A stretch of DNA of 64,000 nt from the NCBI GenBank assembly GCA_018398815.1, contig CM031628.1, positions 9,683,399-9,747,398 of the forward strand, written 5' to 3'. Made by a program: the position numbers and the translations under genes. Each line of letters opens with the position of its first letter. The stretch's first letter is position 1. The stretch comes from Conus ventricosus. Its lineage: Eukaryota > Mollusca > Gastropoda > Neogastropoda > Conidae. Shown piece after piece: positions 54,287-64,000 of this stretch. The notes below the pieces were generated by a model. The model did not search any database, was not told the origin of the DNA, and worked only from the letters and a program-made list of their open reading frames with translations.

Positions 54287-54990
54287 ATGGACATGTATAT
54301 ACACACAAACACACATATACATGCTTTTTTACCAGATTGACATGTACATATATTTGGATGTAAGTAGTTACTTGCCAGTTTTAATGGCATTTACCATTAT
54401 TTTAATGACCGCAAGCTTTAAACTGAAAACGTTACTGGTACATTGAAATGCACATTTTGTAAATGACTGCTTATTTTCAGTATCAGAGAGAATGTTTAGA
54501 AACATTAAAAAAAATGGGACTGTTGCAATTTGAACCATCATTTTAAAGCAGATATGTCAAAACTGCCTCACAATGTGCCATTGTTTACCTCTTTGTGATG
54601 AAGATGAGCAAATCGCATTTCATCCTTTTTTTGGTAAAACAGCACAGAGTTCCGAACAGTTGTCATGATCTTGGTAGTGTGGAGTTTTATAAACTTTTTA
54701 ACCTAAGTCAAACCTTATGTGTGTGCATCTTGATGTCAGCACTATATTGAGGATGGATGGAATTGAGAACAGATGCAGTAAAACAGTAATTGGCATCTCT
54801 GTTTGTTTAGTCAGGGAAATGAGGTTGCATCAATACGGCTGATAGCCCCTATTTTTCACACCAGTTTTTCACTGTTTTGCCATTCTTTTCTTTTCTTTTA
54901 AGTTTGTGCTGGCTTGTTAAGTTTGTGGAAAAGCGACGTCATTTTTGATTTCCTTTTCACATCATTGCCCATGGTGAGTTTGCATAGAGG
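52310..54990. other. Intergenic, no gene seen
   Basis: AT-rich sequence with T-runs and a GT tract at 54247-54286. No reading frame of natural composition. Confidence 0.5.
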
Positions 54991-54999
54991 TCGTTGGTA

Positions 55000-55200
55000 T
55001 CGGTGAGTTCATGGGGATCATCACTGGACGGACACAGTGGCAGCATCCATACAGGCACGTTCACTCAGACTGGCGCCTCAGCTGAGCAGCTATTGTCATC
55101 AATAGCGGGCTTCATGTCGGATCAGAACAAGCACTACTGAACACCATTGAAGTGACTTGGCAGCAGTGCAGTGTCTCCTCTGGTAGGTGGCCTCGTGACA
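55000..55200. repeat. Dispersed repeat, copy 2
   Basis: Related to 48860-49070; contains AAGCACTACTGAACACC, AGTGACTTGGCAGCAG and a following TGGTAGGTGGCC. Confidence 0.35.
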
Positions 55201-56169
55201 ACTTGACACAACCTGCTCCCTTTGAATTGCTGATTGTATGGCTGCAAATGGTGCCAGCCAGCATAGAGTTGTGGATTTGGAGCTGGAGTGAGTGGGTGGG
55301 AATGGTGCCAGTGAGGTGGTACAGAAGATAAGACAGGAAAAAAAGTTCTACAAGTATTATGGTTAGGAATTCAGCTCTTCATTACTGATTCAGCTGTCCT
55401 TTGTGGTCGATCATCTTATGTGTTTGGACACTTGGTCTTCCTCAACGCATATCACAAAGCCATGTTGGAACGGCCATAGTCCAGCTTCATTACTTTGATG
55501 TTATTCAGCTTTTCCTTTTTCTGGTGTGTCCCATCTTCTGTGCCACTTCAGTGTCATTCTTGCTGCCACACCACTCATGCCAGTTCCTCGTTCACAACCA
55601 CACCCTGTCTTACCCTGCTGCAGCCGGTGCCAGCGATCCACAGAAAGCAAAGTCTGATCCTCATGAAGCGACCCACCAGAAGAGATGCTGCGCTGCTGTG
55701 CAGTCACTTTTAGTGGTATTCAGTGATGCCTGTTCTGATCTGACATACGCAGGACATGGTCTAATAAGCCCCCTACTCACAATAACAATCGCTTAGTCTC
55801 GGAGCCAGAATGAATGTCCAGAGAATGTCCTCGCATCCATCCAACAACAGTGTCCATGCAGTGTCCTGTACCAGTGACTTAAGCATGAATTTGCCAAAGG
55901 CACAGACGTGAAGGGGAGATTGAAACCGAGTCACTATGAAATGAGACAAAGGGTCACAGAATTGAAGACCGTTTTTCTTGTGTGTGTGTTGATCGATGAA
56001 CATGATGCAGATGATGCTGTGGCATTCCATTCAGGTCTGAGACAGCATGACAGGGCTGTAGTCTGTGCTGGCTTACATTATATATCCGCAGATCAACCAG
56101 GCTTGAGAGATACAGACACCTGTGTTGTTGGTCAGGGGCTTGAGCAACACTGCTGGAAGTGCATCTGTT

Positions 56170-56342
56170 ATAAGGACGAAATCTGATCGTCGTTCCAGAC
56201 TTTGCCCGTTGTAAACTCAGCTCAGGGAAGGAGCAGGTAGGGACAAAGAACCTTACAGGTGAAAGGGTCAGTTGGGAAACAAACCCAAGACTTCCCAGCC
56301 TGCCAGTCCACGGCATTAACCGCTGCACCGTGGAGGCTGGTT
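56170..56342 (-). mobile_element. tRNA-derived SINE head
   Basis: On the minus strand, CGGTGCAGCGGTTAATG resembles a tRNA A box, and GGGTTTGTTTCCC, 40 nt downstream, resembles a B box. The spacing is right for an RNA polymerase III promoter. The body lacks coding capacity. Confidence 0.5.
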
Positions 56343-56407
56343 ATGTTGCATTTTCTAGCATAGTTTTCTGGGGTAAGGTGAAGAAAGTGTGGCTCTAGAC
56401 AACACGG

Positions 56408-56997
56408 GAGTCAGCAGAGCACGGTCACTGTGGTTCCATGGCCACTGTTCATTGCAGAAACGCGATGATGCTCCGCAGAGCAAGGTCACTGTGGTTCCAT
56501 GGCCTCTGTCATTGCAGAAACGTGGTTCATGGCATGGTCATTGCAGAAACGTGGTTCCATGGCCACTGTTCATTGCAGAAACGTGGTTCCATGGCCACTG
56601 TTCATTGCAGAAACGCGATGATGCTCGCAGCAAGGTCACTGTGGTTCCATGGCATGTTCATTGCAGAAACGCCATGATGCTCGCAGAGCAAGGTCACTGT
56701 GGTTCCATGGCCACTGTTCATTGCAGAAAACGCCATGATGCTCTGCAGAGCAAGGTCACTGGTTCCATGGCCACTGTTCATTGCAGAAACGCCATGATGC
56801 TCTGCAGAGCAAGGTCACTGTGGTTCCATGGCCACTGTTCATTGCAGAAACGCCATGATGCTCTGCAGAGCAAGGTCACTGTGGTTCCATGGCCACTGTT
56901 CATTGCAGAAACGCGATGATGCTCTGCAGAGCAAGGTCACTGTGGTTCCATGGCCACTGTTCATTGCAGAAACGCGATGATGCTCCGCAGAGCAAAA
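56408..56997. repeat. 61-bp minisatellite
   Basis: About ten units of AGCAAGGTCACTGTGGTTCC...ATTGCAGAAACGC(C/G)ATGATGCTC, several truncated. The unit length is not a multiple of three. The 176-codon open frame across it is an artefact. Confidence 0.95.
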
Positions 56998-57639
56998 TGA
57001 GCACAGTCTTGAAATCAAGTAATCACAATCTTTTAAACTTTTTTTTTTTTTTCATGCAGTGTATGTCACAGTGTGGTTAGAGATGCATTTGAAAGTGGCT
57101 GAACGGCAATGTTTACTGGTAAAAAGAAAATAACAGGTTTCCCTGAAATACAGTTTTGCAGGCGTTATTGCTACCTGAGTGCTAAACCATTGTATGTGCT
57201 GTACCATATCTGCTGAGAGCTGTAGTATCCAAGGTGAAACTAGATCATCAAAATAAGGGGTGTACTAGATTAAATCTACCCCCAGCTTGATTATGCACGC
57301 TGGCCTAGACTGTCTCATGTTAGTAGATTTAGATGTCTGTGAACTGTGTCCAGATCTTGTCATGAAGCAAAAGAAGTTACACAGGCACAGGCGCTATGGT
57401 CGATTGGATTGTGCAGTCAAGCAGGTAAACCCTGCAACAAGTGCAGAGTCATTGTACAGACCTCTAAAGGACTTGGTCAGTTTCAGTTTCATAATTTGTG
57501 AAACATAAACGGCCTGGGGAAAAAAAATCATAATTCAGTCACTTTCTTATCATTATACCTTGATCCTTTATTAGAACAAGTTGATGGTGTCTAGAGGACA
57601 GAAAAGAATTCTTTTCTAGTTGCATAGGGTGCGACATCC

Positions 57640-57805
57640 CCCCCCCCCCCTTTTTTTTTTTCAAATCCTTAAAACACCATACAGTGTGATTAGTCAATGC
57701 TGTTTGGTAGAATGTTGCCACCCCCCAGCCCCCCTTTTTTTTTCAAATTCTTATAACACCATACAGTGTGATTAGTCAATGCTGTTTGGTGGAATGTTCA
57801 TACAC
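57640..57805. repeat. ~84-bp tandem duplication with C/T-run heads
   Basis: Two copies of a C-run, T-run and CACCATACAGTGTGATTAGT block at about 57640-57721 and 57722-57805. Confidence 0.85.
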
Positions 57806-58880
57806 TTCGGTTTTCATTTGAGGATATGCTGGGTAAATAGTGGTAGATTCCCCCAACTCCTAAAGCTGTTCTAGGAGCTGGACATTTGAGTGCCTTCACT
57901 CCTCTGTGTGTGTGTGTGTGTGTATGTGTGTGTGTTGTGTATTTGTGCACGCACCGCATGCCCTAGAGTGATCGAAAATAGAACCAGATACATACAATCA
58001 ATATCGTCTTTGTTCATGCTAATCTTTTGATAGGTCATGTGCATGTAAAAATACCCACAATCTTCCTACCACTACCACCACCCCATCCCCCGTAATCCCG
58101 GTGGGGGTGCCGATGGTTCTGTCAGTACAAACAGCTCCCCTCACACTGCAAGTTCTATGTAAGTAATATCCTCTTTCCGTTACTTTCTTTATTTTTTTAA
58201 AGTCAATTTTTGTCTTTCTTTACTTTCATCTGCTGTTTATGAACCATGCTCCTGCTTTTTGTTTTATATATACACTGTATTAAAAAAAAATCTGATAGCA
58301 ATATTTGAGTAGTCAGTTTTCCTTTTTTTTCTTTGTTGTTTTTTTTTAATCTGGTGATTCCATTGTAAAGATTGTACACACCTGTCTGGAGTGGACATTA
58401 CCAGTTCCTTCTGTGGTGTCTGTTTGAACGCGTGGCTTTTAAGCGCATTTTTGGTGGTATTCAAATGATTTTGATAGATTCTACAATCTTTTAAAATCTG
58501 GAAGTGATAAGTTAAGCGGAAAGCCTGGCGCTGTCATCGCAGCCTGGTTTTATATGCCATGTGATGTCAGTAGTTTAACTACCATGTTATGAACTACATT
58601 TGTTGTTTTTGTTTTTTAAGAATATGATTTTTGTTCTGTCTGGCATAATGGGATAGTTTTTTTCATATGTGAGTTTGATAGCCTTGAAGAGGGCTTTGTG
58701 TGGTTGGCTGGGTTTGAACAATTAAAACTTGAATTCCTCATAAATGACAGCATGCACAACTGTCGTAAGTGCATGGCACGGGTGTAAGTCATTCTCTGTG
58801 GAAAGACCGTGCGAACTTCTGTAAGTTTGGGTATTTTAATCCACATTTGCTGCAGGTGCCTGTCAGCTGTGAAGTAACAT
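57806..58880. other. Intergenic, no gene seen
   Basis: Short GT tract near 57905 and T-runs only. Confidence 0.5.
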
Positions 58881-58894
58881 CGCGTTGCTGTACA

Positions 58895-59340
58895 AACATG
58901 ACGTCAGTCAACCATGCTTTGAGTGAACGAACACCTTATTGCTGTATAAACATGACGTCAGTAAACCATGATTTGAGTGAAGGAACGCCCATTGCTGTAC
59001 AAACATAACATCAGTCAGCCATGCTTTGAATGAAGGAACACCTTATTGCTGTACAATGATGACATTAGTTAACCAGGATTGGAGTGAAGGAACGCCCATT
59101 GCTGTACAGTCGTGATGTTAGCTAACCAGGATTGGAGTGAAGGAACATTTCAATGCAGTACAACGTGACGTAGGTTAACCATGCTTTGAATGAAGAAACG
59201 CCCACTGCTGTACGACGATGACATCAGTTTGCTACGCTTTGAGAGAAGGTACATTCCAATGTTATACAAACAGAACATCAGGTGGCCATGCTTTGACTGA
59301 TGAAACACTCCATTGCTGTACAACATGGTGTCAGTTTTAT
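58895..59340. repeat. ~53-bp diverged minisatellite with TGACGTCA words
   Basis: Eight or more units, each ending TTGCTGTAC(A) and starting near (A)CATGACGTCAGT(C/A)AACCATG. The CRE palindrome is intact in the first two and decays along the array. Confidence 0.85.
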
Positions 59341-61496
59341 CATACAGTTGTGCATGCACAAGATTACCATACATGTTGATGTTAACTTACAGAGAAAAAG
59401 GATTTTTGGCTAACATATGTTGCATTACTTCATTGGGAAAAAGCACCACAACATCAACTTGATTGAGAAAAATAAGTTTGAATTATGAGGCAGACAGTGT
59501 GAACTTGGGTGACAGTGCATCCATAAGGCATATCAAAGGTGTTATTGTGTGGGAGATGAGGTACATCTGTTTTTATTAAGCCAAAAACTGCTGTGATGCA
59601 ATATCTCATAGACAAATACTTGAGATTGTGTAAAACTAATTTGAAATTGAGCAAGTTCTAAAGCAAAGATAGTTGCAAAAAAAATCCTGTGAACATGGAT
59701 GATTTCTGACCTACTAATATGTGGCAACAATTGATAAAGTTCTTGGGTAACAAAACCTTCGAACACGAGCGATTTTTGTTTTGCCCACAGCCTATGGCAA
59801 ATTACAGAGAAACCGATTCTGATATTTTAACATTTGTTTTCATCAACATGCTTGGAATTTATTGACCATATGACAGGAGTGATATGGCCCTCAGCAACCC
59901 ACTAGGCTACAAACAACGTGAATTGACTTAAACCTGGGAGTTAAGAACATTCTGAATCTCATCTTTACCTGCTTGGATTTGGAAGTTTTAATATTCAGGA
60001 GGGAATCATGTCGAGGTGCTGTTATCAAGGCGGTGTAATAGCTTGTATTATCCCAGTCAGTTCCTGGTTTGTCAGTGAAACAGGGAAAGTGGGTTAAGAA
60101 AAAGAAATAGGAAAAAGAAAAATCACCAGTTATTTTTATAGTGATGTATGTAGATTCCCCATTTGTGTGTATGGTGTATATTGTATAATAAACTATAATG
60201 TGTTGAGAATGTTTGTGTCCCTTTTTTGTTTGCATGGGTGATATTGTTTTATGAATTAAGAATGTAGGTTCCATGTTTGTGAGGATGATATTGTATAATA
60301 CATTGAGAACCTAGTTTCCTTGTTTGTTGTGTGGATGATGTTATATATTTTGTTGTGTGGAGTTCAGATTGCTCTCCCTTTGATGAGAAGATGGCTGTAG
60401 TTTGGCGCCTTTGGAAGTCATGAGTGAAAGAACAGTCTGAAAGATTTGTTAGTTTTGAAATGAAATGATAAACATTCATCTGATATTTAAGTGATTGTGA
60501 AAACAAATTTTACTCATTTACGTACATATCCAGAACACAGAGTACTTCATTGTCTCAAGCAGAGAAATCCATTTGTGGTGTGAAAAGAATGTGCTGATGT
60601 GCGCAACAGCTGCAGTTATTCAGTATGTGTATAAGAAATAACACACTTGTGATTGAATTTTGGAAAGCTTACTGACACACGTGTAACCTTTTAAAAAGGC
60701 AAAACTGCAAGCAAAGGAGAATCATGATAAAAAATATTCTGCTAATCATTTTATAAATATTTGTTTAAGATACATACGAACATTCATAGCCACACAGCAG
60801 CACACATGAAATCTGTTGTATGCCAAGGTTCTTAAGTGTGTGCGTTTGAATAAGTAAAACGAGTTTGAGTAACAAATGGTACATGGTAGTATGGGGACAT
60901 GAGGGAAAAATAGGCTCATGTTTGAACACAGTAGTAAGTCGGTTATAGTTTAAGAGCTGGATTAGTGGAATGGGAAGCGCCCTTACTATTTCCTAGTCTT
61001 GTCACATCAGTGTTCAGGCTGGCAGTGGTTCAGCTGCCTTGCTCTACATTGATGTAATTAATTAGAAATTTATTTCTTTGTTTTTGTTTGTTTGTTGTTG
61101 TTTTTTTCAGAATAAAACCTTTTCTTTTTTTTTTTTTTCAAAATGTGACGGCCTTCCTGAGAATGAGATGTATAGGATTGGCTGGTGGTAAAGATAAAAA
61201 TAAACTAAAGAGCTGGATTGGTTTGGCATTAGAAGTTGGTGGTAAGGATGAAACTAGAGACTTGGATTGATTTGTGGAGTTGACTGGTTCGGATCTAGAG
61301 TGTTTTTAGCTTTTGAAAATGGAAACCTTTACTTGAGGCTTCAGAATTCATTAAGTCTCCCAAGATAATGGCTTCTTTTTTTGTTTTTTTTTTCTTTTCT
61401 TTACCTCTTTTTATCTTAATGTATGTGACTTTGTCACATTTTTATTTCATGACATTTATTTAGATTGCTGCTCTGCACACACACACACACATACAC

Positions 61497-61550
<54 letters not shown>

Positions 61551-61740
61551 TTTGATTTTGTTCAAGTTAACTCTTTCCTTCCTTTCACCCCACTCCTCAT
61601 CGCCTCTTCTTATTTGCAAGCAGCATCTTCCAAGTCCCTTGTTAGCCATTCGTTAAACTTAACATCGTGGATAAGATTAAAATAGTTCAGATTATTAAAG
61701 TCTTATTGCCTAACAGCAGCTGGGGGAGTGAACTGTCAAA
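59341..61740. other. Intergenic, no gene seen
   Basis: AATAAA words occur at 60187, 61111 and about 61197, but none is tied to a transcript. CA tracts occupy 61477-61550. Confidence 0.4.
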
Positions 61741-61960
61741 CTTCACTTCACTCTGTGTAGGGCAAGGTATGATGTAAGGCGAAGCCTATCCATTCTTTCC
61801 GCCACCTTTAACCTACCCTGAGCTGGATGAGGTATCCATTTCCTGGGAAAACGGAGCAGGTTTTCAAGCAGAAAATGTCCCACTACACGCATGGTTTGAA
61901 CTCAAGACCATCAGCTTGGCAGGCAAATGTTTTGAACATTTGACTGTGCGCCCTCAACAC
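61740..61960 (-). mobile_element. tRNA-derived SINE
   Basis: The minus strand has GGGCGCACAGTCAAATGTTC (A-box side) and GGTCTTGAGTTCAAAC (B-box-like), then a noncoding body. The C-run and A-run at 61998-62028 lie just upstream of the head. Confidence 0.45.
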
Positions 61961-62589
61961 CCCTTGATAGTATGGATGGTCCTGCCAATTTAAAGACCCC
62001 CCCCCCCCCCCCCCCAAAAAAAAAAAAGCCCACCACCTCCCATTTAACATTTTATTCTCCCACCAGAATCTGCACAATGACTTGTTTTGGGGGACATTTT
62101 TCCATCTGAACTAGGTTAAACTCTATAGATTTAATAAGATTCCTTCCCATTTAACATGCAAACATTAAGGATATCTGAAAGTGTTTCTTGAAAGGGTCCA
62201 TTATATATATACATATTTGTAGCACCAAACTTTTATAGCATCAAATTCATATTTATATTATGTGATACGTTATTGTTTTTGTGAATGTGATTTTTTTCCC
62301 CTTTTTAATGAAGGCATTGTTTGAATTGTCTTTCTTTCCACTTATGTTGTTTTAATTGTTTGTCTTCTTCTTTGTTTTTTTTAAATTTTGTGTGTTTAAA
62401 GAGAGTGAGTGGATCGATAGTGGTGATCAAATTTTACATTGATGATTTTTATCATGCGAAAATTGCATTTTTACCATTTTGTTACAGAATTAAACATTAT
62501 TCACAAGAAATGAACACTTGCGTCTGTTTTTATGTGCGTGTGTGTGATGTTTCAGTTATACAGGTGACAGATATGAGTGCCCACATACA

Positions 62590-62660
62590 CATCATTCGGC
62601 CCCTGTGGTTTGCTGGACTATAAGCAATGTAACTTAACTCCACACCAACAGTCACAGGAA
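62590..62660 (+). mobile_element. LINE 3'-terminal fragment
   Basis: GGTTTGCTGGACTATAAGCA resembles the terminal block of the LINE ending at about 63860 (TTTGCTGGACTGTAAGCA), so this is probably a second 3'-end fragment of the same family. Confidence 0.4.
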
Positions 62661-63104
62661 CGACCTCACTGTCTCTTCCTCTTTGCCCCCATCTGTGCAT
62701 ACCCTCCCCTGTCTTCTAATGATGTATTCCTCACTTTCATTATTCTCTCCGTCGCTCTCTCCTCTCTCCCTTTCATTCTCTCCCTGTTTCTCTCTCACCC
62801 CCGCTCCCCCCTTTTTGTGTTGAACATTGATTCTTGTGGTATGATTGATGTGTTTTAGGTGCCTGCTCAGCAATAACTAAATACAGATGTGTGGTTTGGT
62901 GCGTGTGTATGTATATACATGTGTGTGTGTGTGTGTGTTAAAATTGATAGTTATAACTGCTGAGGAGTAATCATGTTGTAAGCATTGAAGTTTTTTTATG
63001 AAGTGTTTTGTTCCCGATGAACCCCGTGTGGCGAAAGCTTGAAAATAAAAATTGTCCCTGTCAGAGAAGATGTTCAACTATTTTAGTATTTAATTTACAT
63101 GCGT

Positions 63105-63139
63105 GTATATATATATATATAGTATATATATATATATAT

Positions 63140-63182
<43 letters not shown>
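63105..63182. repeat. (TA)n(GA)n microsatellite
   Basis: TA tracts around a GTATA interruption followed by a GA tract, then GGATAGATAGAT. Confidence 0.95.
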
Positions 63183-63186
<4 letters not shown>

Positions 63187-63204
63187 GATAGATAGATGGA
63201 TAGA

Positions 63205-63870
63205 TATAGTAGATTTTGCAAATGCTTGTGATGTTATAAACCATTCTCTTCTACTAAAAAACAAATATGTTACAAAGTATCGAATACAGCCTTAAAATTC
63301 TTTACCTCCTTTTTCATTGATCGTCAACAGCATGTTGAAATTAATTCCAAAAGGTCCAAAGTTACTTTCTTTGAAATTTGGTGTCCCTTAAGGATCAGTA
63401 TTGGGGGCCCTGCTCTTTTCTATTTATACAGATGACTTACCATACAGGCCACTTCTTTCACACCCCACTCTATCTTTTAAAAGGTGAAGAAGCTCTGTGG
63501 TGCATTCCACGTCATTTACTACTCACAGTGAAACATATTCTTTTAGAGTGTTGGGACATGCACGATGTGAAATATAAACATTTTACAGCAGGCTCCTTGA
63601 GAACCTTGTTCAGAGCCCCCCAACATGATGCGATCTTTGGGTTTCTGAGGAGGTTAACAGTTTTTGTCTGATCTAAGATTTACAGAAGAAAGATTTTTAA
63701 TGTTTTAGGTATATTTTAAAGGATTGTGTGAATGAAGTGGTGGGGTTTTTTGGGTTTTTTTTTTGGATATGATTTGTGAGTTGACTTCAAGCATGACAGC
63801 CCTGATATGGCCCTTTGCTGGACTGTAAGCAAGATTACCTTAGCTTGCCCAAATAAAATGTCGTGAAACG
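63205..63870 (+). pseudogene. Decayed Jockey-like LINE: RT motifs, C-terminus and 3' end
   Basis: Plus-strand frames give DVINHSLLLKN, RQQHVEINSKRS and GVP-stop-GSVLGALLFSIYTDDLP (catalytic region with a TAA in place of Gln). After a large deletion comes the C-terminal LTVKHILLECWDMHDVKYKHF and LRTLFRAPQHDAIFGF. A 3' UTR follows with GATATGGCCCTTTGCTGGAC and AATAAA at 63852-63857. These are the ordered motifs of Jockey-type RNA-directed DNA polymerases. Inactive: stops, frameshifts and an internal deletion. Confidence 0.8.
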
Positions 63871-64000
63871 TTTGCTGCTGCTACCTCATTTCAATGTCAC
63901 AGGAGTAATCCTACTGAACCAGTAAGTAACCTGCAGAGAAAAATCAATGAGCTGATTACATGGACAGAAATGAATCATACGTGCTTCAATGCTAGTAAAA

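Noticed and set aside
55401..55796. 131-codon plus-strand open frame downstream of TBCEL
   Set aside because: No recognisable domain, no plausible splice context, and the overlapping frames are equally open; treated as chance.
56389..56919. 176-codon open frame
   Set aside because: It lies on a 61-bp minisatellite, whose unit rotates the frame each repeat; composition mirrors the DNA repeat.

Overview
The window is animal nuclear DNA: spliced genes with GT-AG introns, abundant CA/GT and CT microsatellites, minisatellites, tRNA-derived SINEs, several clades of retroelement and a Polinton. The style of the repeats (Penelope-like element with GIY-YIG nuclease, L2/CR1-like tails ending in ATT repeats, Polinton) points to a lophotrochozoan, most likely a gastropod mollusc. 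That placement is inference; nothing here identifies a species.

Layout. 1-900: end of a Ser/Ala/Gln-rich repetitive reading frame and a 110-bp duplication. 1007-4212: a Penelope-like retroelement on the minus strand with two pseudo-LTRs and an inverted end. 4240-4970: CT-rich minisatellite. 5430-5670: a hammerhead-ribozyme-like core and a short Lys-rich open frame. 7417-23114: a 15.7-kb Polinton/Maverick with ~190-bp terminal inverted repeats and a flanking ACAAC duplication. It carries recognisable but mostly frameshifted genes for packaging ATPase, a coiled-coil protein, major capsid protein, a hydrophobic protein, protein-primed DNA polymerase B, integrase and several small conserved proteins. 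23901-24000: assembly gap. 24609-24901: a foldback/MITE with perfect 70-bp inverted repeats. 26709-31637: a 4.9-kb relative with the same ends, whose interior is a satellite of palindromes and TAC trinucleotide tracts. 31.6-35.4 kb: decayed LINE fragments and nested duplications.

35791-50690 (+) holds the one clear host gene, a nine-coding-exon TBCEL (tubulin-specific chaperone E-like) orthologue. Its exons join in frame to about 590 residues: an N-terminal leader, leucine-rich repeats interrupted by a long Ser/Thr/Pro-rich insertion, and a C-terminal ubiquitin-like domain. Introns contain an L2/CR1-like LINE tail, a SINE and many CA repeats. 50.7-64 kb is intergenic or long 3' UTR with minisatellites (71, 61 and ~53 bp units), SINEs and, at the far right, a decayed Jockey-like LINE.

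The Polinton genes would work together in self-synthesising transposition (integrase plus protein-primed polymerase) and virion formation (capsid protein plus packaging ATPase). Most copies here are broken, either by decay or by uncorrected homopolymer errors.
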